DNA from: Verrucomicrobiota bacterium
Lineage (GTDB): Bacteria; Verrucomicrobiota; Verrucomicrobiia; Limisphaerales; UBA9464
DNA: 45,168 nucleotides
Reading direction: 5' to 3'
NCBI GenBank assembly: GCA_026397755.1
Contig: JAPLUF010000283.1
Coordinates: 1 to 45,168 of the forward strand
Shown here: piece by piece, positions 1 to 8,383 of the stretch
How the letters are laid out: every line of letters starts with the position of its first letter
Position numbering within the stretch: the first letter of the stretch is position 1
The notes under the pieces: model-generated
Seen by the model: only the letters and a program-made list of their open reading frames with translations
What the model was told of the DNA's origin: nothing
The model's database searches: none
Made by a program: the position numbers and the translations under genes

Positions 1-690
1 GATCGCGGGGTGGTGTTCCAGAATTACAGCCTGCTTCCCTGGATGACTGTGGCCGAGAACATCCGGTTGGCCGTGGACTCGGTCTTTCCGGATTGGAGCG
101 AAACCCGCCGCTCCGAGCAGGTGGATCGGTATATCCACTTGGTCAATCTGACTCATGCCCGGGATCGGCGTCCGAGCGAGTTGTCCGGAGGTATGCGCCA
201 GCGGGTCTCCGTGGCCCGGGCTCTGGCTATGGATCCTCAAATCCTCCTGCTCGATGAGCCGCTGGGCGCCCTCGATGCGCTGACGCGCGGAACCCTTCAG
301 GATGAAATTTCCGGCATTTGCCGCGCCTCCGGAAAGACCGTCGTGCTCATCACCAACGATCCCGATGAGGGGATCTTAATGGCCGACCGGATCATCCCGC
401 TGAGTGCCGGCCCAGGAGCAATTCTGGGGCCTTCGTTCTCGGTCGCTCTCGACCCCACGCGGGATCGCCGCGCCCTCAACCATGATCCTCGCTTTAAGGC
501 GCTCCGGGCCGAGGTTGTCGCCTGGCTCTTGGGCCCAGGGGCCCGTCCGGCAATTTCCGTTTCCCGAAAGCTGATCCTGCCGGATTTAGAGCCGGAGGAT
601 CTCGAAATTCCAAGACCTCTCATCGGGGGGCGTCGTCGGTCGCGTCGGCGATCCGAGGAGCGGCGGGAAACAGTGGATCTCACTCCCTAG
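1..690 (+). CDS. Nitrate/sulfonate-type ABC transporter ATPase, 5' truncated by window
   Basis: The frame is open from base 1, so the true start and the Walker A motif lie outside the window; the GTG at 10 is internal. What remains shows a Q-loop (VFQNYSLLPWMT), the signature LSGGMRQRVSVARA and Walker B LLLDEP followed by a D-loop. These are typical of the NrtD/SsuB/TauB ATPase family, which energises uptake of nitrate, sulfonates or bicarbonate. Position in a nitrate reductase operon points to nitrate/nitrite. The H-loop histidine expected in VTHDxDEA is replaced by Asn (ITNDPDEG, codon 355-357), so ATP hydrolysis at this site may be impaired. The C-terminus is a short Arg-rich tail (RRRSRRRSEERR) instead of the NrtA-like domain of cyanobacterial NrtC. 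The next ATPase gene starts 6 bp downstream, so the pair probably forms a heterodimer. Confidence 0.88.
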   Translation, partial: DRGVVFQNYSLLPWMTVAENIRLAVDSVFPDWSETRRSEQVDRYIHLVNLTHARDRRPSELSGGMRQRVSVARALAMDPQILLLDEPLGALDALTRGTLQDEISGICRASGKTVVLITNDPDEGILMADRIIPLSAGPGAILGPSFSVALDPTRDRRALNHDPRFKALRAEVVAWLLGPGARPAISVSRKLILPDLEPEDLEIPRPLIGGRRRSRRRSEERRETVDLTP

Positions 691-696
691 GAACCC

Positions 697-1578
697 ATGT
701 CTGATCACGTCGAAATCTCCCACCTGAGCAAGGTGTTCCCGACGCCCAAGGGCCCGCTACGGGTGGTGAAGGACTTCAATCTCCGCATCCGGCAGGGGGA
801 GTTTGTTACCCTCATCGGCCACTCGGGATGCGGCAAGAGCACCGTGCTCTCTATTCTGGCTGGTCTGAGCGAGGCCTCGGCCGGGGGGATCGTGCTTGCG
901 GGTCGGGAGCTCACCGGGCCCGGGCCCGATCGGGGTGTGGTGTTCCAGTCCCCTAATCTTCTCCCATGGATGACCGCGCTGGAGAATGTGATGCTCGGGG
1001 TCGACCAAGTCTTCTACACCGCCTCGCGCGAAGAGCGCCGCCAAATCGCCGAGTACTATCTCACGGTAGTTGGCCTGGGCGAGGCCCTGCATCAGAGACC
1101 CTCCGAATTGAGTCAGGGCATGCGCCAGCGGGTAGGAATCGCCCGAGCGTTCGCGCTGTCGCCGAAGATGCTGCTGCTCGACGAACCCTTCGGGATGCTT
1201 GATTCGCTCACTCGGTTCGAGCTCCAGCAAGTGCTGCTCGACCTATGGAATCGCACCTGCCTAACGGCACTCATGGTTACGCACGATGTCGATGAAGCGC
1301 TCTTCCTATCCGACCGCATTGTGATGATGACCAATGGCCCAGAGGCTGAGGTTGGGGAGATACTCCAGGTGCCGTTTCCTCGACCTCGCCGCCGCCAGGA
1401 ATTGCTGGAGAATCCGGAATACTACCGGCTCCGCGAGCAACTTATCGAGTTCCTCCATGTGCGAGCCTACACCCTCAAGGGACAGACACCCAAGGGGGCG
1501 GCCTCGGGGGGGACTCAAGGTCTATCATCGACAGCTTCCGTCTTCCCGACCGCCTCGCCCGTGACCGTGGGCGCATGA
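697..1578 (+). CDS. Nitrate-type ABC transporter ATPase (NrtD-like)
   Basis: This is a complete 293-aa ATPase. It has Walker [10 protein letters not shown] near residue 42, a Q-loop ([12 protein letters not shown]), signature [14 protein letters not shown], Walker [13 protein letters not shown] and an intact H-loop [14 protein letters not shown]. The segment after it ([12 protein letters not shown]) is typical of nitrate/cyanate/bicarbonate ATPases. The ATG at 697 follows the preceding stop by 6 bp. It is homologous to the truncated ATPase before it and keeps all catalytic motifs, so it is probably the active partner of an asymmetric dimer. The last 40 or so residues beyond the ATPase core are a low-complexity Gly/Ser/Thr/Pro tail. 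The substrate is inferred from the operon (nitrate and nitrite reductases downstream); sequence alone does not exclude sulfonate. Confidence 0.9.
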   Translation: MSDHVEISHLSKVFPTPKGPLRVVKDFNLRIRQGEFVTLIGHSGCGKSTVLSILAGLSEASAGGIVLAGRELTGPGPDRGVVFQSPNLLPWMTALENVMLGVDQVFYTASREERRQIAEYYLTVVGLGEALHQRPSELSQGMRQRVGIARAFALSPKMLLLDEPFGMLDSLTRFELQQVLLDLWNRTCLTALMVTHDVDEALFLSDRIVMMTNGPEAEVGEILQVPFPRPRRRQELLENPEYYRLREQLIEFLHVRAYTLKGQTPKGAASGGTQGLSSTASVFPTASPVTVGA

Positions 1579-1639
1579 ACCCCGGGACAACTCTCCACTC
1601 TCCGCATCACCAACCCTGACCCAGACACCGAAAACAGCC

Positions 1640-3220
1640 ATGAAACCCTACGCAGCCGTCTCCTGCCTTGCCGGACTCATTGTGTCCCACGGTGCCGCCT
1701 TTGCCGCGGCCCCCAATCTCGACTGGGGTGTGACCACCCCTGTGGCCCCCTCGCCGGCCGGCTTCATTAATGACTGGCTCCGGCAGGACAATCCCTATCT
1801 GTCATCCTGGAACCTGGGGGCCTTGTACTGGAGCCGGTACGAGATGAAGCAGAATGGCGGATTCACCGGCCCGGGCTCACTGGCCGACTTCCGGACAGAC
1901 ACCGACAACGACAATAGCTACCTCCTCCAGCGAGTGCTCCTGCGCGGGGGCTACACCGGACGCTGGTTCGAGGTGTTCGCTCAGGGACGCTCGAGTACTG
2001 TTACCGGAGACGACCGCTCCAGCACGGGCAACAGCGTGACACGGGCTGCGACCCTCAATGGTGTGACGGTTCCGGCCTACCCAGCGGGACCTTCTGGCGG
2101 CGGCAGCAGCCCGGAGTCGGACGGTCCGATGGATTTGCAGCAGGCCTACCTCTTTCTCGGAAACCACAAGGAGTTCCCCGTCTCGCTCAAGGTGGGTCGC
2201 CAAGAACTGCTCCTGGGTGATCAGCGCATCGTGGGCCCGTTGGCCTGGAACAATATCGGGCGCCAATGGGATGCGGCGAAGGTGCGCTGGCAGAACCCCT
2301 ATTTCGCCCTAGAGGGTTGGAGTTCGATGGTGGTGATGCCTGATGACAATGGATTCAACCGGTCTAACCCAGATGAGATCTTCTCGGGCCTTCACCTGAC
2401 CACCAAGGCTGTCCCCAAGACGTGGACTGAGTTCTACCTCTTAAGCCGCAATGTGGGTCGCGATGCCAATGCGGGTAATAAGGGGTTGGTCCCGGCACCG
2501 TTTCGTCCGCCGGAGGCCCAGGACATCTACACCGCAGGAACCTATTTCCGCAGTTCCACCAACGATTGGGTGAATGTCGATTGGGGTGCCCAAGCCTACT
2601 ACCAGTTCGGCAACTTTGCCGACGCACGGGAGGCCGCCGGAATGGGGCCACGCCGAGAGCATCGGGCCTGGGCGGGGGTGCTTTCGGGTGGCTACACCTG
2701 GAAAGAATCGGAGCTCCAGCCGCGCCTGGGTCTCGAATACAGCATGGCCAGTGGTGACAACAATCCCAACGACGGCACGCACAACACCTTCGTTCACCTT
2801 TATCCCACCGGGCATCTTTTCTATGGCTATGCCGATTTCGCCTCGTTCCAGAATTTGCACAACGTGCGCCTCCGGAGCTCGCTGCTGGCCACGCCGCGGG
2901 TTCGGGTGCAACTCGAGGGACACATGAAGTGGTTGGCCACGGCCAATGACAATTTTTACAACGTTGCCGGCCTCCCGCGGGGTGGGATGACCTACCAGGG
3001 GGCTGCAGCCCGCGGAACCGGTTACGGAATCAATCCCGATGCTGGAACCTTCGTGGGCTCCGAGATCGACCTTGTGGCCACGTGGCAGGCCAACAAGTAC
3101 CTAGTGCTTGAGGCTGCTTATTGCCGATTCCTGCGGGGTGACTACATCCAGGATTCGCTGTCCAAGGTGGGTTCGCAAGACGCCGACTATGTCTACGTTC
3201 AGGCACAGTTGAACTTCTGA
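1640..3220 (+). CDS. Alginate-export-family outer membrane porin
   Basis: This 526-aa protein begins with a clear signal peptide (hydrophobic stretch to about residue 24, with an AFAAA cleavage region). The mature part is rich in alternating aromatic strands and Gly/Asn turns, and it ends in YVYVQAQLNF; a C-terminal Phe is usual for beta-barrels inserted by BamA. Segments such as LGDQRIVGPLAWNNIGRQWDA and the late YRFLRGDYI-like strand resemble the alginate_exp family of outer-membrane barrels. The gene sits between the nitrate ABC ATPases and the nitrite reductase genes with short gaps (61 and 21 bp). It is therefore probably the outer-membrane channel for nitrate or nitrite, and alginate is an unlikely substrate. 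That substrate is an inference; the barrel assignment is more certain. Confidence 0.8.
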   Translation: MKPYAAVSCLAGLIVSHGAAFAAAPNLDWGVTTPVAPSPAGFINDWLRQDNPYLSSWNLGALYWSRYEMKQNGGFTGPGSLADFRTDTDNDNSYLLQRVLLRGGYTGRWFEVFAQGRSSTVTGDDRSSTGNSVTRAATLNGVTVPAYPAGPSGGGSSPESDGPMDLQQAYLFLGNHKEFPVSLKVGRQELLLGDQRIVGPLAWNNIGRQWDAAKVRWQNPYFALEGWSSMVVMPDDNGFNRSNPDEIFSGLHLTTKAVPKTWTEFYLLSRNVGRDANAGNKGLVPAPFRPPEAQDIYTAGTYFRSSTNDWVNVDWGAQAYYQFGNFADAREAAGMGPRREHRAWAGVLSGGYTWKESELQPRLGLEYSMASGDNNPNDGTHNTFVHLYPTGHLFYGYADFASFQNLHNVRLRSSLLATPRVRVQLEGHMKWLATANDNFYNVAGLPRGGMTYQGAAARGTGYGINPDAGTFVGSEIDLVATWQANKYLVLEAAYCRFLRGDYIQDSLSKVGSQDADYVYVQAQLNF

Positions 3221-3241
3221 GCCGGTGTCCGGCTTCCTTCC

Positions 3242-5062
3242 ATGAACATCGTGCCGGAGACCGCTCCCTTCAGCCGAGAGCAGCGCGCATGGCTCAATGG
3301 GTTCCTGGCCGCATCGCTCTTTGATCGGTTGGGGGCCTTGCCGTCAAAGGTCGCACCCTCCGGGTCGCAGCCGCCCGCTCCGCCCCGCTGTTTGTGGGTT
3401 GGATACGGGTCCCAGTCGGGTTCGGCGTCGGGGTTGGCCAGAAAACTGGCTAAGTCGGCCGAATCCAAGGGGTTCGTGGTCACCGTCCGTGAACTCAACC
3501 AGATCACCCAAGAGGAACTGGCCGCACAGGAGCGTCTGCTGGTGGTGACATCCACCTGGGGCGATGGTGAACCCCCGGACAATGCCAGCGCGTTCTGGTC
3601 CCGGCTTTCGGAGGAGTCGGCTCCTCGGCTCGAATCTCTTCGGTATTCGGTGCTCGGTCTCGGGGATCGGAACTACGCCGATTTCTGCGGTGCCGCTCGC
3701 CGCATCGATGAGCGTCTGGCGGCACTGGGAGCCGGGTGTCTGGTGGCACGTGCCGAATGCGATGGGGGGGATCAGACACCCTTCGCGGCCTGGGCCGATG
3801 CTGTGTGGCTATCACTCGCCACGAAATCAGCGGCATCCGCAACGGAGGTCTCAGTCATCCCGGTCCCTGGGCCGGTCACCGCTTGGGTCACGGCTCAAGA
3901 ATCGGAGGTGGCACCCCCAGCCTGCCTCTGGACCCGTCGCAATCCCTACCCAGCCCGGTTGCGGATGGCCCGTCGCCTGAATGGCGCTGGCTCGGCCAAG
4001 GACACTCGGCACATCGAACTCGTGCTGGGGGATTCATCCCTCGCCTACGAGGTGGGAGATGCCTTGGGGGTGCAGCCCTCGAACGATCCCGCGTTGGTGG
4101 CCGAGGTGGTGGACGCGCTCGGTTTGGGTTCGATGGGTTCTGAGTCGCTCGGCACGCCGGTCTTGGAGGATTCCGTGAGTCTCCAAGAGGCCCTGATGAC
4201 CCGTTGGATCCTGACCCAGCCCTCGCCAGCCCTTCTGAAACGGTTGGCGGAGCGAGCCCCAGGCTCGCTCCTAGCCGGTTTGTTGGAATCTTCGCGGCGG
4301 TCAGATCTCGAGTCCTGGTTAATGGGGCGCGATGTGGTCGATGCCCTAAAGGCGGCCCCGGGCGCCCGTATCGAGGTCGCGGAGTTGGGTTCATTAATGC
4401 GTCCGCTTTCGCCGCGATTGTATTCCATCGCCTCCTCGCTGAAGGCCTATCCCGGTGAGGTGCACCTCACGGTGGGAACGGTCCGTTACGAGGCCCACGG
4501 TCGATCGCGCCACGGAGTCGCCTCGTGCTGGTTGGCTGACCGTGTGGTTCCTGGGGAAACCCCGGTGCCGGTGTTTGTTCAGGTCAGCCGCCATTTCCGA
4601 CCGCCGACCGATTCGTCACGACCCATAATCATGGTGGGTCCGGGCACGGGGATTGCCCCGTTCCGCGCCTTCCTGCAGGAGCGCCGTGCCATCGGAGCTC
4701 CCGGAAAGAATTGGCTCTTCTTTGGCGATCAGCGCCATTCCTCCGACTACTTGTATGCATCGGAATTAGATCCCCTGCATCGCGATGGATTCCTCACCCG
4801 GTTGGACCTGGCATTCAGCCGCGATCAGGAGTCCAAAGTGTATGTCCAGGACCGCATGCGGGAGCAATCCCAGGCTCTGTGGCAGTGGCTAGAGGAGGGG
4901 GCTCATTTCTACGTGTGTGGCGATGCCCGACGCATGGCCAAGGATGTCGAGGAGGCCCTCCGGACAGTGATCCAGACCGCGGGCGGCCGCAGTGAGGATC
5001 AGGCCTTGGAATACCTCGAAACACTCCAGTCTGAAGGACGCTACCAGAAAGATGTGTATTGA
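3242..5062 (+). CDS. NADPH-dependent diflavin reductase (sulfite reductase flavoprotein-like)
   Basis: This 606-aa cytoplasmic diflavin enzyme is close to CysJ in length. An N-terminal flavodoxin domain (about residues 48-190) shows the FMN loops YGSQSGSASGLA, TSTWGDGEPPDN and LGLGDRNYADFC. A FAD domain follows (about 215-440) with the flavin motif RLYSIASS and a GVASCWL segment. The NADPH domain (about 455-606) has GPGTGIAPFRAFLQER, the FFGDQRHSSDYLY segment, the YVCGDARRMAKDV motif and the CysJ-like ending GRYQKDVY. It would pass electrons from NADPH through FAD and FMN to a partner. No sulfite reductase hemoprotein of CysI type is next to it; the partners in reach are NirA (overlapping by 11 bp) and NasA. 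It is therefore probably the electron donor of assimilatory nitrate and/or nitrite reduction. Use in sulfite reduction cannot be excluded. Confidence 0.88.
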   Translation: MNIVPETAPFSREQRAWLNGFLAASLFDRLGALPSKVAPSGSQPPAPPRCLWVGYGSQSGSASGLARKLAKSAESKGFVVTVRELNQITQEELAAQERLLVVTSTWGDGEPPDNASAFWSRLSEESAPRLESLRYSVLGLGDRNYADFCGAARRIDERLAALGAGCLVARAECDGGDQTPFAAWADAVWLSLATKSAASATEVSVIPVPGPVTAWVTAQESEVAPPACLWTRRNPYPARLRMARRLNGAGSAKDTRHIELVLGDSSLAYEVGDALGVQPSNDPALVAEVVDALGLGSMGSESLGTPVLEDSVSLQEALMTRWILTQPSPALLKRLAERAPGSLLAGLLESSRRSDLESWLMGRDVVDALKAAPGARIEVAELGSLMRPLSPRLYSIASSLKAYPGEVHLTVGTVRYEAHGRSRHGVASCWLADRVVPGETPVPVFVQVSRHFRPPTDSSRPIIMVGPGTGIAPFRAFLQERRAIGAPGKNWLFFGDQRHSSDYLYASELDPLHRDGFLTRLDLAFSRDQESKVYVQDRMREQSQALWQWLEEGAHFYVCGDARRMAKDVEEALRTVIQTAGGRSEDQALEYLETLQSEGRYQKDVY

Positions 5063-6896
5063 AGCGGACGACACCACCACTCCCATGCCCCTGCCTTTCC
5101 AGCAAATCTCCGGACAGCCAATCAACGCCGAACAAACCGCTTACCTCGAGGGTCTCTTCGCTGGACTCCACAATCGAGGCCTCGGTTTCGGGGACCTGGC
5201 CCCGACCGCGCTCCCGACCCTAGCGTCGCCCGACCTCTCCGACCTGACCGACCAAGAGCGCATTAAACGCGAACTCCATCCGCTGGATGCCTACTCGTTG
5301 CTCCTGCAGCATGCGGCCTCCGATCAGGCACCCGATCCGGACAACGCGTTCCGCTTCAAATGGCAGGGGCTCTTCTATATGAGCCCCATGAAGGAGGGCT
5401 ACATGGCGCGCCTGCGGATTCCCGGCGGCCAGTTGACTTCAGCCCAGTTGCGGGAGATCGCCGCCATCACCGAGGGACTGACCACGGGCTACCTCCAAAT
5501 CACCACTCGGTCCAACTTGCAGGTCCGGCATATTCGTTTTCAGGACGCGCCGGAATTCCTGCGGCGCATCCAGGCCATCGGGCTTCACACCCGTGGGGCC
5601 GGTGCCGACAATATTCGCAACCTCACCTGCGATCCGACCAGCGGCATCGATCCGATGGAGCGAGTGGAAACACTGCCGCTGACGTTGCAATTGGGTCAGG
5701 TGATTTTGAACCACCGGGAGTTCTATGACCTGCCACGGAAGTTTAACATCGCCCTCCATGGGGGAGGGTCGATACCCATCGTTGAAGACACCAACGACAT
5801 TGGTTGGAAGGCTGTCCGGGTTTGTTCTCTCGCTGAGTTCAAAACCCAGGGTCCCTGTGATTTCCGGTCTGGAGATCTACTGACGGATTCCGTGCCCCCG
5901 GGGCTGTATTTCCGCTGCCTGCTGGGTGGGGCCACCGGTCACAAATCCTTTGCGCGCGATCTGGGTGTTTTGGTGCCGCCTGCAGAGGTGGTCTCGATGA
6001 GTGCGGCGATGCTTCGGGTTTATCTCGCCCATGGAAACCGGACCGACCGCAAGCGGGCCCGACTCAAGCACTTGCTAGAGAATTGGACGTTGGACCGTTT
6101 CCGAACTGAGACGGAAACGCTTTTGGGTCGGTCCTTGATGGGCATACCTGAGGGCTCCGAGACGGCGGTGCCCTCTAGTGGGCCGGTCACCAGCGGCATG
6201 CATTCGCACCTAGGGGTGCACCCGCAACGGCAAGCCGGCCTTCACTGGATTGGCGTCGCAGTTCCAGTGGGGCAGATCACCTCAAAGCAACTGCGACGCC
6301 TGGCCGAACTGGCCGAACTGTACGGGAGCGGCGAGGTACGATTGACCGTTTGGCAGAACCTGATTTTACCGAACATCTCCGAGGCCTATGTCGAGACAGT
6401 CAAGAAGGCGCTGGTCAAGGCTGGGCTCGATTGGAAGTCGAGCGCCCTCCGGGGGGGATTCATTGCCTGCACCGGCAACCGTCATTGCCGCTTCGCCGCC
6501 TCGGACACCAAGCGTCATGCGTTGGAGTTAATCCAGTGGCTCGATTCCCGGGTCACCCTGGATCAGCCGGTGAACATCCATCTGACCGGCTGTCCGAATT
6601 CGTGTGCTCAACATTACATGGGGGACATCGGGCTCTTGGGGACTCAGGTCAAGCGGGGTGGCTCATCCCAGGAGGCCTATCACGTTTTTGTCGGGGGCGG
6701 ATTTGGTGGGCGGCAGGCGATTGGGCGAGCGGTCTTTCAAGGTGTGATCCTGGAGGAACTGGGGCCTCTCTTGGAGCGCATGCTCAAGGTCTATCTCCAG
6801 ATCCGGCATTCCGATGAGAACTTCCAGGCCTTCACGGCCCGTCATGACCTGGGGCGACTCCAGGAACTGTTCTCGGAGAACTTAATTCTCTCCTGA
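5052..6896 (+). CDS. nirA: Assimilatory nitrite reductase, siroheme/[4Fe-4S] (NirA type)
   Basis: This 614-aa protein would reduce nitrite to ammonium with six electrons. The N-terminal half has the nitrite/sulfite reductase ferredoxin-like repeat (FKWQGLFYMSPMKEGYMARL, then RIPGGQLTSAQL and TTRSNLQVRHI), and the second repeat begins near GVHPQRQAGLHW. The cluster cysteines fit the family exactly: C473 and C479 (CX5C, in ACTGNRHC) and C514 and C518 (CX3C, in TGCPNSC), which bind [4Fe-4S] bridged to siroheme. I chose the ATG at 5052, overlapping the diflavin gene by 11 bp, with an AAGGA stretch about 15 nt upstream. The more upstream in-frame ATG at 4992 lies deep inside that gene, and the ATG at 5085 is an alternative. 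Sulfite reductase is possible, but the nitrate operon favours nitrite. Confidence 0.9.
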   Translation: MCIEADDTTTPMPLPFQQISGQPINAEQTAYLEGLFAGLHNRGLGFGDLAPTALPTLASPDLSDLTDQERIKRELHPLDAYSLLLQHAASDQAPDPDNAFRFKWQGLFYMSPMKEGYMARLRIPGGQLTSAQLREIAAITEGLTTGYLQITTRSNLQVRHIRFQDAPEFLRRIQAIGLHTRGAGADNIRNLTCDPTSGIDPMERVETLPLTLQLGQVILNHREFYDLPRKFNIALHGGGSIPIVEDTNDIGWKAVRVCSLAEFKTQGPCDFRSGDLLTDSVPPGLYFRCLLGGATGHKSFARDLGVLVPPAEVVSMSAAMLRVYLAHGNRTDRKRARLKHLLENWTLDRFRTETETLLGRSLMGIPEGSETAVPSSGPVTSGMHSHLGVHPQRQAGLHWIGVAVPVGQITSKQLRRLAELAELYGSGEVRLTVWQNLILPNISEAYVETVKKALVKAGLDWKSSALRGGFIACTGNRHCRFAASDTKRHALELIQWLDSRVTLDQPVNIHLTGCPNSCAQHYMGDIGLLGTQVKRGGSSQEAYHVFVGGGFGGRQAIGRAVFQGVILEELGPLLERMLKVYLQIRHSDENFQAFTARHDLGRLQELFSENLILS

Positions 6897-6913
6897 GCCT
6901 GCATTTCCCCCCT

Positions 6914-8383
6914 GTGAAAACTATCTCTGTATCGCCCATCGGCACTCAGGATGAGGAACGTCTCGAGACCCTGGTGGATGCCTTTATCGACGAGCAGCGC
7001 CAACTGAGTGCCGTGGAGCGTTTCAGTCAACGCCATGCCGATGTCAGCCACCCGTTGTTGGAGACGCACTACCGGGCCTTGATGCCAGCCTCGCCCCCAG
7101 GTCCGGGTGAGCAGTACGCCTTCGAGGTAGACCTCGACCAGTGCTCCTCCTGCAAGGCTTGTGTCGTGGCTTGCCATTCTCTCAACGGCCTCGATTCCGG
7201 TGAGTCGTGGCGCGAGATTCGGCTGCTAGTGGGTTCGCGCCCTAGAATCTCCTTGGGCGCGCGCGCAGAATCAGTGGCCTTGGCGGTCACCTCCGCCTGT
7301 CACCATTGCGTGGATCCGGGTTGCCTCAAGGGGTGCCCGGTCCTGGCCTATGACAAGGATCCAATCACCGGCATCGTTCGCCATCTCGATGACCAATGCA
7401 TCGGGTGCAGTTACTGCATCTTCACCTGTCCGTACGAGGTGCCCAAGTTCTCGAAGTCCCGGGGCATTGTCCGCAAATGCGACCTGTGCCATGGGCGACT
7501 CGAGGTGGGTGAGGCGCCGGCCTGCGTGCAGGCTTGTCCCAATGAAGCGATCCGAATCACTCGAGTCTCGGTGACTGCGACGACGGAGCGATGCCGTAGC
7601 GAGGCGTCCGGCAGTGACCACAGCGAGGCTGGCTGTGCCTTGCCCGGAATGCCCTCGGCGGCCATCACCGTCCCGACCACGGTGTATCGTTCGCGGCACA
7701 CACTGGCGGGTTTGGAGTCCCGGCCCGTCTCGGGCTCTGAGAGACCTCGGGAGGCTCACTGGCCACTCATCGCGATGCTGGTGTTGACCCAATGGGGCGG
7801 GGGAACACTCGCCGCGGTCGCCCTGAGGGTGGGGCTGGGTGATGGATTCCTGACAGTGCGGGATGCCGTGGTGGCCGCGCTGGGATGCCTGGGTGTTCAG
7901 GGAGGGTTGATCGCGTCGGTGTTCCACTTGGGGCGCCCGCTCCAAGCCTGGCGGATTGGCTTGGGTTGGCGGACCAGTTGGTTGAGTCGCGAGGCCATCG
8001 CTCTCGGGATCTTCTCTGCGGTCTCCATAATCTTCACGGGGTTGATCGCCCTGGATGTCTGGCTTTCGGCATGGCCTGTTCCGAGCCGTGTTCTCGCTGG
8101 AACGGCCGCAGCACTGCTTTTGCTGCTGCTCCTGGCGACGTTGGCGCAGGTTCAGGTGTATGCCATCACCGGTCGGGTTCCGTGGCGTTTGAGGCGTACC
8201 GTACCTCGGTTCGCTGGCACTGTCCTGATGGCGGTTGGCGTGGGTTGTGGTTTTTTGGTAGGCACAAATTGGGCTCCGCTTCTGGGCCTTCTTTTGATGG
8301 GTTTTTCGGTGGCGGAGCGCTGGCAATTCTTCACGGGAAGATCGGTGGTGGACGCCGTGTCCCGAGATGGAGGCAGGCAATGA
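6914..8383 (+). CDS. Fused DmsB-like [4Fe-4S] protein and DmsC-like membrane anchor
   Basis: This 489-aa protein joins two modules. Residues about 70-220 hold four cysteine groups of the DmsB/NrfC type (CSSCKACVVAC, CHHCVDPGCLKGC, CIGCSYCIFTC and CDLC...CVQAC), enough for four [4Fe-4S] clusters. After a Ser/Thr-rich linker, residues about 280-489 contain five or six hydrophobic helices, with the DmsC-like phrases FHLGRPLQAW and SWLSREA. No twin-arginine signal is visible, so the clusters should face the cytoplasm. It would carry electrons between the quinone pool and a molybdoenzyme. The following gene, a Tat-less nitrate reductase, overlaps it by 4 nt (ATGA), making that enzyme the obvious partner. 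The GTG start at 6914 is the only reasonable start before the first cluster, but it has no strong ribosome binding site. Confidence 0.87.
   Translation: MKTISVSPIGTQDEERLETLVDAFIDEQRQLSAVERFSQRHADVSHPLLETHYRALMPASPPGPGEQYAFEVDLDQCSSCKACVVACHSLNGLDSGESWREIRLLVGSRPRISLGARAESVALAVTSACHHCVDPGCLKGCPVLAYDKDPITGIVRHLDDQCIGCSYCIFTCPYEVPKFSKSRGIVRKCDLCHGRLEVGEAPACVQACPNEAIRITRVSVTATTERCRSEASGSDHSEAGCALPGMPSAAITVPTTVYRSRHTLAGLESRPVSGSERPREAHWPLIAMLVLTQWGGGTLAAVALRVGLGDGFLTVRDAVVAALGCLGVQGGLIASVFHLGRPLQAWRIGLGWRTSWLSREAIALGIFSAVSIIFTGLIALDVWLSAWPVPSRVLAGTAAALLLLLLLATLAQVQVYAITGRVPWRLRRTVPRFAGTVLMAVGVGCGFLVGTNWAPLLGLLLMGFSVAERWQFFTGRSVVDAVSRDGGRQ
8369..8373 (+). promoter_or_regulatory. Ribosome binding site fixing the nitrate reductase start
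   Basis: GGAGG lies 6 nt before the ATG at 8380. It supports that start over the 495-nt upstream extension of the same open frame, which would run through the membrane-anchor gene. Confidence 0.7.

Noticed and set aside
4992-5051. Upstream start of the nitrite reductase frame
   Set aside because: It would overlap the diflavin gene by 71 bp and encode a non-conserved extension; 5052 or 5085 is more plausible.
7885-8379. N-terminal extension of the nitrate reductase frame
   Set aside because: It lies entirely inside the DmsBC-like gene in another frame. The ATG at 8380 has a GGAGG site and the usual ATGA overlap.
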